Positions 16,563-25,034 of a DNA stretch of 46,457 bases are shown piece after piece. The DNA is taken from contig JAVMKL010000028.1 in the NCBI GenBank assembly GCA_031732875.1, positions 1 to 46,457 of the forward strand, read 5' to 3'. Each line of letters begins with the position of its first letter. Positions within the stretch are counted from its first letter, which is position 1. The translations under genes and the position numbers were made by a program. This DNA comes from JAVMKJ01 sp031732875 (GTDB lineage Bacteria > Pseudomonadota > Gammaproteobacteria > Competibacterales > Competibacteraceae). The notes beneath the pieces are model-generated. The model made no database searches. It saw only the letters and a list, made by a program, of their open reading frames with translations, and was not told the DNA's origin.

Positions 16563-18079
16563 TAATCCTCCCGCGTCACCCGCACCAGTTCGGCCAGCGC
16601 GGTATCGCCGGCCAGCACCCGGCGGCGACCGTCGTCGCGGATGCTGGAGCTGGACAGGCGGGCGTGGCGTTCCAGTTCCTGTTCGCCCTTGCCCTCGTGA
16701 ATCAGGGTCTGCATCGCCTCGTCCACCGTTACCAGTTCGAAAATCCCAGTACGCCCCCGGTAGCCGGAATGATTGCACTGCGCGCAGCCCACGGGCACGT
16801 AGAGCACCGGCGCCGCGGCCGGATCCACGTTCAACACCTCGCAGTCGGTCGGCGTGGCCAGATGCGGTTGCTTGCAATGGGGACAGAGCTTGCGCACCAG
16901 GCGCTGGGCCAGCACGCCGACCAGCGACGAGGACAGCAGGAAGGGTTCCACACCCATGTCGCGCAGCCGGGTCATGGCGCCGACCGCACTGTTGGTGTGC
17001 AGGGTCGAGAGCACCAGATGGCCGGTCAGCGAAGCCTGCACCGCGATTTCGGCGGTTTCCAGATCGCGGATTTCACCGACCATCACCACGTCTGGGTCCT
17101 GACGCAAAATGGCGCGCAGACCGCGGGCGAAGGTCATCTCCACCTTGGTGTTGACCTGAGTCTGGCTGATGCCGTCGAGGTAGTACTCGATCGGATCCTC
17201 GACGGTCATGATGTTGCGCTTGCGGTCGTTGAGCTGGGTCAGCCCGGCGTAGAGCGTGGTGGTCTTGCCAGAGCCGGTCGGACCCGTAACCAGCAAAATT
17301 CCGTGCGGGCGATGGATCAGCTTCAGCAGTCGCGTCTCGTCGCCCGGCTCCATGCCCAGATGCTGCAAATCCAGCCGACCCTCGCGCTTGTCCAGCAGGC
17401 GCAGCACCACCCGCTCGCCATGCCCGGTCGGCAGGGTGGAAACCCGCACGTCCACCGGCCGTCCGGCCACCCTAAGCGAAATTCTCCCGTCCTGCGGCAG
17501 GCGCTTTTCGGCGATGTCGAGATGGGCCATCACCTTAACGCGCGACACCAGCAGCGGCCCCAGCGCCCGCGGCGGCTGCAGGGCCTCGCGCAGCACCCCG
17601 TCCACCCGGAACCGTACCAGCAGGCGATTCTCGAACGATTCGATGTGGATGTCCGACGCGTTTTCCTTGATCGATTCGGTCAACAGGGCGTTGATCAGGC
17701 GGATGATCGGCGCGTCATCGGCGCTTTCCAGCAGATCCTCCGGCTCGGGCAGACTCAGGGCCACCTGGTTGAGATCGATCTCGTCGCCAAGATCTTCCAT
17801 CATCCGCGCCGCGCCGTTGCTGTCCCCCTCGTAATGGTCTTGCAGCAGGCGCTCGAACCGCTCGGGTGGCACCAAAACAGGCCGCAGCGGCCGGTTCAGA
17901 TGGCGGCGCAATTCCGTCAGACTGCGCGGGCTGACGCTCGCTCGGCAGGCAACCTCAATCCCGTCGTCGCCCTCCTCCAGCACCAGCACGCCATGACGTT
18001 TGGCGAAGGCATAGGGCAGTCGGCGGGCGGGCGCGATTTCACCCTCGGTCAATGCCAGCGGCATGGAATCGGCGTTCAT
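16562..18079 (-). CDS. gspE: Type II secretion ATPase GspE
   Basis: This 505-residue cytoplasmic AAA-like traffic ATPase powers pseudopilus assembly. Walker A is VTGPTGSGKTTTLYAG. The Asp-box region follows it (IMTVEDPIEYYLDGI), and Walker B is DPDVVMVGEIRDLETAEIA. The zinc-binding four-cysteine element is LCPHCKQPH with GCAQCNHSGYRGRTG. The N-terminal domain that docks to GspL is present, although no gspL is seen here. The start ATG overlaps the gspD stop by 4 bp. Confidence 0.96.
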   Translation of the reverse strand: MNADSMPLALTEGEIAPARRLPYAFAKRHGVLVLEEGDDGIEVACRASVSPRSLTELRRHLNRPLRPVLVPPERFERLLQDHYEGDSNGAARMMEDLGDEIDLNQVALSLPEPEDLLESADDAPIIRLINALLTESIKENASDIHIESFENRLLVRFRVDGVLREALQPPRALGPLLVSRVKVMAHLDIAEKRLPQDGRISLRVAGRPVDVRVSTLPTGHGERVVLRLLDKREGRLDLQHLGMEPGDETRLLKLIHRPHGILLVTGPTGSGKTTTLYAGLTQLNDRKRNIMTVEDPIEYYLDGISQTQVNTKVEMTFARGLRAILRQDPDVVMVGEIRDLETAEIAVQASLTGHLVLSTLHTNSAVGAMTRLRDMGVEPFLLSSSLVGVLAQRLVRKLCPHCKQPHLATPTDCEVLNVDPAAAPVLYVPVGCAQCNHSGYRGRTGIFELVTVDEAMQTLIHEGKGEQELERHARLSSSSIRDDGRRRVLAGDTALAELVRVTRED

Positions 18080-20193
18080 TTGTTGCCAAATCCGGCTTCC
18101 ACCGGTGGAGCCGGCGGTGGCGCTTTTTCAACTGGCTTGGGCTCGGGTTCCACGTTGAGAATCGTGCCCTGCTGCTTGACCTGTTCCTCGGGCTTGAGCA
18201 CCGGCGGCTGGACGTTGGGCAACAGGTAGTCCGCCTTCTCCCGCGCGGCGAGTTGCTGGTCGCGGATGTAGCTGTACTTGTCGCCGGTGTACAGGGTGCC
18301 CTGGGCGGGATCGCGCAGGATGACCGGATGCAGGAACACCATCAGATTGCGTTTGAGCTTGCTGGTACCGCGATAGCGGAACAGATTGCCGAGCAGCGGC
18401 ACGTCGCCCAGCAGCGGCACTTTCAGGGCGCTCTCGTCCAGCTTGTCATCGATCAACCCGCCCAGCACCAGTACCTGACCATTTTCCACCAGCACCTTGG
18501 TCTTGATGGAACGCTTGGTGGTGGTCGGCCCCTGGGTGGCGGCATTGGCCGATGGCACCACGGCGGATACTTCCTGGCTGATTTCCAGCTTGACGGCGTT
18601 GCCTTCGTTGATCTGCGGCTTGACCTTGAGCTTGATGCCCACGTCATCGCGCTGGATGGTCTGAAACGGATTGCCGACCGAGGTATTCGTATTGCCGCTG
18701 GTAGCAGTGGTGTAATTGCCGGTAACAAAGGGGACGTTTTGACCGACGATGATCTCCGCTTCCTCGTTGTCCAGCGTGACCACGGTCGGGGTGGACAGCA
18801 CGTTGGTGTCGGCATCCTTGGCCAAGGCGCTGATCAACGCCCCGAAACGGTTGTTGCCAGAGAAATCGCCGACCGCCATCTGCATCCCCTGCGGAATGCG
18901 CGCCGCCGACAGCGCCGTCAAGTCGCCTTGATCGGCTTGCACCGCCAGGCCGATGATATTGGCCAGGCTGGAGGTCTCGGTGCCGAGATTGGTAAAGCCG
19001 ATCGCGCCGTTGGCGTCCGCCACCCATTGTACCCCGAGTTCGGCGGTTTTCTCGGCCGAAATCTCGGCGATGACCGCCTCCACCAGCACCTGGGCACGGC
19101 GCACGTCCAGTTGCGCGATCACCGAGCGCAGGGAGCGAATGAGTTCCGGCGGGGCGGTAATCACCAGGGAATTAGTCGCCTCGTCGGCCTGGATGTCCAC
19201 CAGACTGGCCACGCTACTGCTGCTGCTTCCGCCCGGCGGCGCGCCCGGCTGTGGCGCGCCCAGTACCGGCGCGTTGCGCGCGACCTCGCCGCTCAGGTTC
19301 TTGCTGACCCCCTGCAGCACCGCCATCAGATCCTTGGCCTTGGCGTAGCGCAGGTAGACGACCTGAGTGTTGCCCCCGCTGTCCACCGGCGTGTCCAGAT
19401 GGGTGATCAGGGTCCGCAACCGCAGGCGCGACACCCGGTCTCCGCTCAACAAGATAGTGTTGGTGCGTTCGTCCGCCACCATCCGCGGCGGCGTGCCGAC
19501 GGCGGCGGCCGGATCGGCCTTGGCCTTGCCCTGCTCCAGCGCGGCGAGCACTCGCACGATCTCGGTGGCCGTGGCATGGCGCAACGGCACGATCTCGACT
19601 TCCTCGTTGCTGGCCAGATCGATCCGGGCGATGATGCTGGCAATGCGCTCGACGTTGGCGGCGCTGTCGGAAATGATCAGGACATTGGTCGGCGTGTAGG
19701 CAGCCAGATGGCCCTGCGGCGGGATCAGGGGACGCAGAATTGGCACGATCTGGGCGGCGGAGACGTTCTGGACCTGGATGACCCGGGTCACGATCTGATC
19801 GGGCTCCGCGCCCCTGCGCAAATCCACGGTGGGAATGCTTTCCTGTTTGGCGCCGGCCGCCGGGACGATCTTGATCACGTTGCCGCCGGGAACGGCGGCG
19901 AACCCGTGAACGCCCAGCACCGCCAGGAACACCTCGTACAGTTCCTTCTCATCCATCGGCTTGGAGGAAATGATGGTCACCCGGCCCTTCACTCGCGGGT
20001 CGACGATGAAATTCTTGCCGGTCAGCACCGACATGCTCTCCACCAGCGCGTTGATGTCGGCATCCTTGAGATTCAGCGTCACCGGAGCGGCCCGCGCCGT
20101 CAGCGCGAGCAACGACCCCAGCAGCACGCCCAGGATCCAGTGGCGCCCGATTCTTTCGCGAGGTGTCAGTCGTCCGTTCATCCAGTGGGTCAT
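18076..20193 (-). CDS. gspD: Type II secretion outer-membrane secretin GspD
   Basis: This 705-residue secretin forms the outer-membrane gate. A signal peptide (HWILGVLLGSLLALTARA) precedes the N0 domain (VTLNLKDADINALVESM). Three N1-N3 repeats follow (for example NVLIISDSAANVERIASII and TNTILLSGDRVSRLRTL-like segments). The C-terminal secretin barrel includes VPLLGDVPLLGNLFRY. No lipobox is seen, so it probably relies on a pilotin or other targeting. ATG 20193 is used; a GTG two codons upstream is possible. The low-complexity loop between N3 repeats is rich in Gly, Ser and Pro. Confidence 0.95.
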   Translation of the reverse strand: MTHWMNGRLTPRERIGRHWILGVLLGSLLALTARAAPVTLNLKDADINALVESMSVLTGKNFIVDPRVKGRVTIISSKPMDEKELYEVFLAVLGVHGFAAVPGGNVIKIVPAAGAKQESIPTVDLRRGAEPDQIVTRVIQVQNVSAAQIVPILRPLIPPQGHLAAYTPTNVLIISDSAANVERIASIIARIDLASNEEVEIVPLRHATATEIVRVLAALEQGKAKADPAAAVGTPPRMVADERTNTILLSGDRVSRLRLRTLITHLDTPVDSGGNTQVVYLRYAKAKDLMAVLQGVSKNLSGEVARNAPVLGAPQPGAPPGGSSSSSVASLVDIQADEATNSLVITAPPELIRSLRSVIAQLDVRRAQVLVEAVIAEISAEKTAELGVQWVADANGAIGFTNLGTETSSLANIIGLAVQADQGDLTALSAARIPQGMQMAVGDFSGNNRFGALISALAKDADTNVLSTPTVVTLDNEEAEIIVGQNVPFVTGNYTTATSGNTNTSVGNPFQTIQRDDVGIKLKVKPQINEGNAVKLEISQEVSAVVPSANAATQGPTTTKRSIKTKVLVENGQVLVLGGLIDDKLDESALKVPLLGDVPLLGNLFRYRGTSKLKRNLMVFLHPVILRDPAQGTLYTGDKYSYIRDQQLAAREKADYLLPNVQPPVLKPEEQVKQQGTILNVEPEPKPVEKAPPPAPPVEAGFGNK

Positions 20194-20249
20194 CGTCACG
20201 TTCGGGAACCGGCAAGCACGCCGGCTATCGGCAGGGACCCTGCCGGCGA

Positions 20250-21188
20250 TCAGTCTCGTTCATTCGGAGATGGGCCGTCCAGGGAAAAGGTAAGGGGGAT
20301 CTCGGCACCATTGCGCAACACTCGCACGTCGATCCGGCTGGCGCCCAGCAACTCCTGCAGCACCGCCAGCCCCTGCGCCGGGCTGCTCAGCCGGGTACCG
20401 TTGATTTCGGTCAACACGTCGCCGCCGTTGAGACCCAGTTGCTGGAAAAGCTGGCGGTCGCGCCCCGGCCGCAGCCGAAAGCCGACGAATTGGCCGTTCT
20501 GCACGTACGGACTGGCAAAGGCGATATCTTCGAGGGCCTGGGGCCGGCTCGGCGCCTCGCTCCGCAATCGCCCGGCGATGGCGCTCGCGTCGATGACCTG
20601 CGGCCCCGTGAAAGTAGCAGCGCCCGATTCCGGTACGGGCGCGGCCAGCACTCCGGGCGGTGCCGACGGGGCCAGAGTTCGGTTCGATTCGTCCGATTTG
20701 GGCAGATTGAGCGCTTCCCGCCGGCCGTTGCGGAATACTACCACATGATCGCGCTGGATCCGCTCCAGCCGGGCCCCACCGGGCAATGGCTCGCCCATCC
20801 GGTAACCACGCTCCGCCCCCCCACCCTCGGCGATCAGCGCCAGCGCCCGATCAGCGCCCCGCTCGACGTAAAATACCCCGACCAGGCGCAGGTTGAGCGG
20901 CGTCGCCGGCATGACGGCGGGGGGCGCTTCCACCGGCCGGCCGGCCTCGGCGCGCCCGAACAGATGCCATCCGGCGATGGCGGCATAATCGGCCGGCGAC
21001 GGGGCGCTCGCGGAACCATTCGCGGCCGCTCCCGGAGTCGCCGGCGCCGTCATTTCGACGGCCGGCGACGACCGTCCGGACACCACCGCCAAGCTCAGAG
21101 CCGCGAGCGAGCGGGCCAGCACGATCACCAGGACGGCATTGACGGCCACCACGGCAACCCCCTGCCAGAGTTCGGGACGGGGCAGCAT
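20250..21188 (-). CDS. gspC: Type II secretion inner-membrane protein GspC
   Basis: This 312-residue bitopic protein links the inner-membrane platform to GspD. A short cytoplasmic N-terminus precedes a membrane segment (VAVVAVNAVLVIVLARSLAAL). The HR domain is seen as IAGWHLFG with LRLVGVFYV. The C-terminal PDZ domain runs from about residue 215 and includes GFRLRPGRDRQLFQQLGL and NGGDVLTEINGTRL. ATG 21188 is chosen; an in-frame TTG at 21242 would add 18 residues. It is the first gene of the gspCDEF run, with 56 bp to gspD. Confidence 0.9.
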   Translation of the reverse strand: MLPRPELWQGVAVVAVNAVLVIVLARSLAALSLAVVSGRSSPAVEMTAPATPGAAANGSASAPSPADYAAIAGWHLFGRAEAGRPVEAPPAVMPATPLNLRLVGVFYVERGADRALALIAEGGGAERGYRMGEPLPGGARLERIQRDHVVVFRNGRREALNLPKSDESNRTLAPSAPPGVLAAPVPESGAATFTGPQVIDASAIAGRLRSEAPSRPQALEDIAFASPYVQNGQFVGFRLRPGRDRQLFQQLGLNGGDVLTEINGTRLSSPAQGLAVLQELLGASRIDVRVLRNGAEIPLTFSLDGPSPNERD

Positions 21189-21493
21189 GAGTCGCGTGCG
21201 CTTTTCCACCGCCAGCAGGGCGCGTCGTACAGGATTCGCCAAGGTGTCAGATTCGAAGTAGGGACTCGGTCGTTGAGAATAACAAAAATCCGGCGCGGCC
21301 GGCCCCGATTTTTCGCGGGATACCTGCCCCGCGCGCGGCGATCCCGAGTCCAACCCACACGCGGGAACCGCTTCGCGGGAGTCTTCTACTCGGAACTCCG
21401 TATCGGGACGATCATCCACCGACGATTGCGGCCGGCACCGGTCATAACCGGTGCTGGTTGGGATTCCACCCATCGTTCGCTCATCGAAATCGC
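21189..21493. other. 305-bp non-coding gap upstream of gspC
   Basis: Open frames continue through here on the minus strand but show no protein-like composition. The gap should contain the gspCDEF promoter. The only clear structure I see is the inverted repeat at 21435-21454. Confidence 0.5.
21435..21454. repeat. inverted repeat with 8-bp arms
   Basis: GCACCGGT and ACCGGTGC are separated by CATA. It lies 40 bp after the glycine-zipper gene stop and about 250 bp before gspC. There is no T tract on either side, so it could be an operator-like dyad or an attenuated terminator; no assignment is made. Confidence 0.5.
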
Positions 21494-21877
21494 TCAATCG
21501 TCGTAGTAATGATGGTAATGCTTGTGGTGATGCTTGTAGTGGCCCAAATGCCGGCCGGGGTGATGATGATAAGGCGGAGGACCATAGGCACGTGGAGCGA
21601 CGTAGACAGGTCTCTCCACATATTGGTACCTGTCCACATAGATGACTTCGGGTTGCGACCGACGGTAACGTTGGGTGGTAATGGCAGTTCCCGTCGCGCC
21701 ACCGATGGCGCCGCCCAGGATCGCGCCGTCGCGTCCGCCCAGTTCGGAGCCGATGGCCGCGCCCACGGCCCCGCCCAGCGCGCCACCCAGGATCGCGTCT
21801 CCTCGCGGATCCGCCAACAGCGCCGGCGGCGCCCCAAGCACGAGCGCAAACAGCAAAAACGACATCCTCTTCTTCAT
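21494..21877 (-). CDS. Glycine-zipper surface protein with His-rich tail
   Basis: This 127-residue exported protein begins with a signal peptide (MKKRMSFLLFALVLGAPPALLA). A glycine-zipper membrane segment follows (ILGGALGGAVGAAIGSELGG and AILGGAIGGATGTA, about residues 28-65), typical of Rick_17kDa/YMGG-like envelope proteins. The last 30 residues are Tyr/Pro/His-rich, with many histidines in HHHPGRHLGHYKHHHKHYHH. That tail could bind nickel, zinc or copper, which is inference. No lipobox cysteine is present. The precise role is unknown. Confidence 0.8.
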   Translation of the reverse strand: MKKRMSFLLFALVLGAPPALLADPRGDAILGGALGGAVGAAIGSELGGRDGAILGGAIGGATGTAITTQRYRRSQPEVIYVDRYQYVERPVYVAPRAYGPPPYHHHPGRHLGHYKHHHKHYHHYYDD

Positions 21878-21990
21878 AACGAACTCCCCGAAACATCAGT
21901 TCACGATATTTGGAATCGGGGTCATCGTGGGCCGGCAACGCTGAACCGACGCTGACCGGCATCGCGCGGGACCGCTATCGGTCGTGGCCG

Positions 21991-22536
21991 TTATCCGGAA
22001 ACCCGCCTCAATGCCGGCGTCTTGGATTGGAGGGTCGGAGGCTTGGCGCGTACCCCCATCACACGGCCCGACTGCGGCGGCCGCGGCAATTGGATATGTT
22101 GGGCCATCACCGCACCCAGTCGATCCAACACCGGCAAGGGCATCGAGGCGCTGTGCCGCTCGGCCAGATCCACATGAATGACCATCAACTCGGTGGTGGC
22201 CGACAGAAATCCTCTTGCAGCGTGATACAGGCGATGAAAATAGTGGATGCGCTTGCTGTCGAACCCCAGCAACTGCGTGGTGATGCGCATCGGATCGCCG
22301 GCCACGAGTTCGCGTTGGTAATTCACATGGGTTTCCACCACGAAGGTCGAACAATTTTCGCGATCCCGGTAACTCGGTCCCATGCCCAGATAGTCGAGGA
22401 AGGCATCGGTGGCATGATCGAACGCCAGGACGTAATAGGCCACGTTCATGTGACCGTTGTAATCGATCCACTGGGGCGGCACCACGCCGGTGTACAGGCA
22501 CAGGGGGGATTCGATCCGCATGTTTATAATCATCAT
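21991..22536 (-). CDS. Hotdog-fold acyl-CoA thioesterase family protein
   Basis: This 181-residue cytoplasmic protein has the 4-hydroxybenzoyl-CoA-thioesterase-like motif PQWIDYNGHMNVAYYVLAFD, where the aspartate of IDYNGHMN is the usual catalytic position. It then has FVVETHVNYQRELVAGDPM, the typical second strand of YbgC/YciA-like hotdog enzymes. It resembles thioesterases linked to carnitine and betaine metabolism, but no such genes are nearby, so the substrate is unknown. Several closely spaced in-frame ATG codons make the start uncertain by up to five residues. It is divergent from thiD. Confidence 0.8.
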   Translation of the reverse strand: MMIINMRIESPLCLYTGVVPPQWIDYNGHMNVAYYVLAFDHATDAFLDYLGMGPSYRDRENCSTFVVETHVNYQRELVAGDPMRITTQLLGFDSKRIHYFHRLYHAARGFLSATTELMVIHVDLAERHSASMPLPVLDRLGAVMAQHIQLPRPPQSGRVMGVRAKPPTLQSKTPALRRVSG

Positions 22537-22612
22537 GTTCCGTGAAAGCGCGGTACGCTACCTGCTTTTGCCGCGTGGCGCAATTGTTTGGAACCCCGGA
22601 AGGAGTTAAAGC

Positions 22613-23419
22613 ATGTTGATGAACGGTCGGGTACTGATTGTGGCGGGTTCGGATTCCGGCGGCGGCGCGGGGATTCAGGCCGATCTGAAAACGGTCACGG
22701 CGCTGGGCGGCTACGCGGCGACCGCGATCACGGCGCTGACCGCGCAGAATACCCGTGGCGTGTTCGGCATCGTTGGGGTGGAGCCGGACTTCATCGCCAG
22801 GCAGATGCGACGGGTGCTGGACGACATCGGTGCCGACTGCGTCAAGACCGGGATGTTGCACGACGCCGCCGTTATCGAAACCGTGGTCGAGGTATTGGAG
22901 AGCGCGGCAGCCGGTATTCCGCTGGTGGTGGACCCGGTGATGTACGCCAAGGGCGGCGACCGCCTGCTCGACCCGACCGCGCGCGACACGCTGATCCAGC
23001 GCCTGTTGCCCCGCGCCGCCCTCATCACCCCCAACGTCCGCGAGGCGGAAGCGCTGAGCGGTCGTGCGATCCGCCGGCCCGACGATCTGGCAATGGCGGC
23101 CCGCCGGTTGCTGGAACTTGGCCCGGCGGCGGTGCTGGTCAAAGGCGGGCACCTGGCCGGCGACGCCGTCACCGACTGGCTGGTCTGGTCCGGGGGCGCG
23201 GAAACCTTCACCGCGCCGCGCATCCCAAGCCGCAACACCCACGGTACCGGCTGCACGCTGGCCTCGGCCATCGCCGCCGGATTGGCGCAGGGCCTGCCGC
23301 TGAACGCCGCGGTCCGGCGGGCATTATCCTACGTCCGGGAGGCCATCCGCACCGCGCCCGACCTGGGAGCGGGTTGCGGTCCGCTGAACCATGGGCATAC
23401 GGTAAACCCCTGGAACTGA
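22613..23419 (+). CDS. thiD: Hydroxymethylpyrimidine/phosphomethylpyrimidine kinase
   Basis: This 268-residue ribokinase-fold enzyme phosphorylates HMP and HMP-P in thiamine synthesis. It has VLIVAGSDSGGGAGIQADLK at the N-terminus, VKTGMLHDAAVIE in the middle, and the catalytic anion-hole motif NTHGTGCTLASAIAAGLA near the C-terminus. An AAGGAG ribosome site precedes the ATG. It is a single-domain ThiD with no fused ThiE. The 76-bp divergent upstream region is too short for a TPP riboswitch, and none is seen. No other thi gene is in the window. Confidence 0.96.
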   Translation: MLMNGRVLIVAGSDSGGGAGIQADLKTVTALGGYAATAITALTAQNTRGVFGIVGVEPDFIARQMRRVLDDIGADCVKTGMLHDAAVIETVVEVLESAAAGIPLVVDPVMYAKGGDRLLDPTARDTLIQRLLPRAALITPNVREAEALSGRAIRRPDDLAMAARRLLELGPAAVLVKGGHLAGDAVTDWLVWSGGAETFTAPRIPSRNTHGTGCTLASAIAAGLAQGLPLNAAVRRALSYVREAIRTAPDLGAGCGPLNHGHTVNPWN

Positions 23420-23451
23420 ACGATCACCAGACGTGAAAGGAGAAGAAACTC

Positions 23452-24600
23452 ATGCTGGACTGGACCCTGCTGGTCGGACTGCTGTCCGTCCTTGTCGTGA
23501 CCTGGCTGCTGATCCGGATCTTTCTGAAAGGTCCCTCCCTGCTGATCCACGATCGGCCGCTGGCGAACAGTCGCGCCGGATCGCGGGATCGGGCCAGTCC
23601 CGAGCACCAGCAGGTCGTGCGATTGGTGGAGCAGTCCGTCGCAGAGATTCGCTCCGCCCCCAGGAGGCAGCGGCTGGCAGCCATCCGCCGCGTGATGGCG
23701 CGAGGCTTTGTCGAACCGCCGCTGCTGGCCGGCGAATCGGTGTACCGAATTGCGGAGGTCGATGCCGGCGGCGTGCCGGGCGAGTGGGTGCTGGGGCCGG
23801 ACTCCGATCCGAACCGCCGGTTGCTCTACCTGCACGGCGGCAGTTTCATCAGCGGTTGCCCGCGTGGCCATCGGGTGATCACCACCGTGCTGGCGCGGGT
23901 CACGGGCGCCGCCGTGCTGGCGTTGGACTACCGCCTGATGCCGGAGCACTCGCGTCGGGACATGATCGATGATTGCCGGATGGGTTATCGTTGGCTTCTG
24001 GACCACGGTCCCGACGGGCCGGCCCCCGTCCGGGAGTTGATCGTGGCCGGCGATTCCGCCGGCGGCAACCTGGCGCTGATGGTCGTCGCCTGGGCGCGCG
24101 ACGCGGGCTTGCGCGCCGCCGCCGGCGCCATCGCGCTCTCGCCGGGCCTGGACATGACGTTTTCCAGCCCCACCCTCAAGAGCAATCTCAAAACGGATCT
24201 GCTGCTGGGTCCCAGCGTCGAGTGGCTGCTGAGGATTCCCAGGACGATCCTGCTGCTCGTGGTCTGGGGCTGGGGCCGGATACCGCCGTCCAATCCCCTG
24301 GTCTCGCCCGTCTTCGGCGATCTGTCCGACCTGCCGCCCGTACTCGTCCAGGCCAGCGAAGCGGAGATCATGCTGGGCGATGCTCGACGCTACGTCAACA
24401 AGGCCCGCGCCGCCGGCTCCAGCGCGGAGCTGGAAACCTGGCCGGACATGCCGCACGTCTGGCACTTGTTCGAACCGATCTTGCCGGAAGCGCGGGAAGC
24501 ATTCGAACGGATCGGGCAATTCGTAGAGCGGTGCGCGCTCAGGCGAACGTCCATCGCTCCCACGCCGCGACATCCCGCCGCGCCAGCAGCCGGTCGGTGA
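23452..24600 (+). CDS. Alpha/beta hydrolase (HSL-type esterase), membrane anchored
   Basis: This 382-residue protein has an N-terminal hydrophobic segment (LLVGLLSVLVVTWLLIRIFL), probably a signal anchor. The hormone-sensitive-lipase family motifs are LYLHGGSFISGCPRGHR (oxyanion HGG), GDSAGGNLAL (nucleophile Ser, about residue 202) and MPHVWHLF (catalytic His). Substrate is unknown; short-chain or acetyl esters would be usual. AGGAG precedes the ATG at a good distance, and it lies 32 bp after thiD, so co-transcription is likely. Its last 62 bp overlap the convergent hoxW gene. Confidence 0.88.
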   Translation: MLDWTLLVGLLSVLVVTWLLIRIFLKGPSLLIHDRPLANSRAGSRDRASPEHQQVVRLVEQSVAEIRSAPRRQRLAAIRRVMARGFVEPPLLAGESVYRIAEVDAGGVPGEWVLGPDSDPNRRLLYLHGGSFISGCPRGHRVITTVLARVTGAAVLALDYRLMPEHSRRDMIDDCRMGYRWLLDHGPDGPAPVRELIVAGDSAGGNLALMVVAWARDAGLRAAAGAIALSPGLDMTFSSPTLKSNLKTDLLLGPSVEWLLRIPRTILLLVVWGWGRIPPSNPLVSPVFGDLSDLPPVLVQASEAEIMLGDARRYVNKARAAGSSAELETWPDMPHVWHLFEPILPEAREAFERIGQFVERCALRRTSIAPTPRHPAAPAAGR

Positions 24601-25033
24601 ATTCCAGCGCCGCCGCCAGATTGAACTCGGCCACCGCGCTCAAGGATTCGCCCAATTCGAACCGCTCGCCGCGGATGGCGAGTTGAAACGCCGGGGGTGG
24701 CGGAGCGTGGTTGATCTGCTGGTAAACGTATAGCACGGCGGCGGGCGACAGGGCGTGGCTGGTGTAGCTGGCATCACGCACCGGCTGAAGGCGGGTAAAG
24801 CGAAACGGCGGCGGGCAGGAAACGCTGGCGTCTACGAACAGCGCCAGCGTCCGGTTTTCCAGATCGACCGCGTGTTCGATCTGCAACTGAAAGTCGGCGA
24901 GCAACTCGACATCGTCCCAGCCGCCCCGCTGCTCGCGTAATGCTGCCAGCCGTTCCAGAAACAGCGGCCCCAGCGCGTCGTCGCCCCGGCTGGGATTGCC
25001 GACAGCGAAAATCAACAGACCAAGAACCCTCAC
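24539..25033 (-). CDS. hoxW: NAD-reducing hydrogenase maturation protease HoxW
   Basis: This HycI/HybD-type endopeptidase of 164 residues removes the C-terminal extension of HoxH after nickel insertion. The start of the fold is LGLLIFAVGNPSRGDDALGP, with the metal-sensing acidic residue in GNPSRGDD. A second acidic motif is in LALFVDASVS, and the histidine is in SHALSPAAVL. The start chosen is GTG 25033, one base after the hoxH stop, and it lies in the repeat at 25031-25059. Codons upstream are repeat-derived and look artificial. The 3' end overlaps the esterase gene antisense. Confidence 0.88.
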   Translation of the reverse strand: MRVLGLLIFAVGNPSRGDDALGPLFLERLAALREQRGGWDDVELLADFQLQIEHAVDLENRTLALFVDASVSCPPPFRFTRLQPVRDASYTSHALSPAAVLYVYQQINHAPPPPAFQLAIRGERFELGESLSAVAEFNLAAALEFTDRLLARRDVAAWERWTFA

Positions 25034-25034
25034 C

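Noticed and set aside
18052..20748. 898-codon open frame on the plus strand opposite gspD/gspC
   Set aside because: It is a GC-bias shadow of gspD and gspC, with no recognisable motif.
21189..21962. long N-terminal extension of gspC
   Set aside because: The open frame runs through the glycine-zipper gene and a non-protein-like stretch; GspC proteins begin just before the membrane helix.
22537..22612. TPP riboswitch before thiD
   Set aside because: The gap is only 76 bp and lacks the CUGAGA-type core, so a riboswitch cannot fit.
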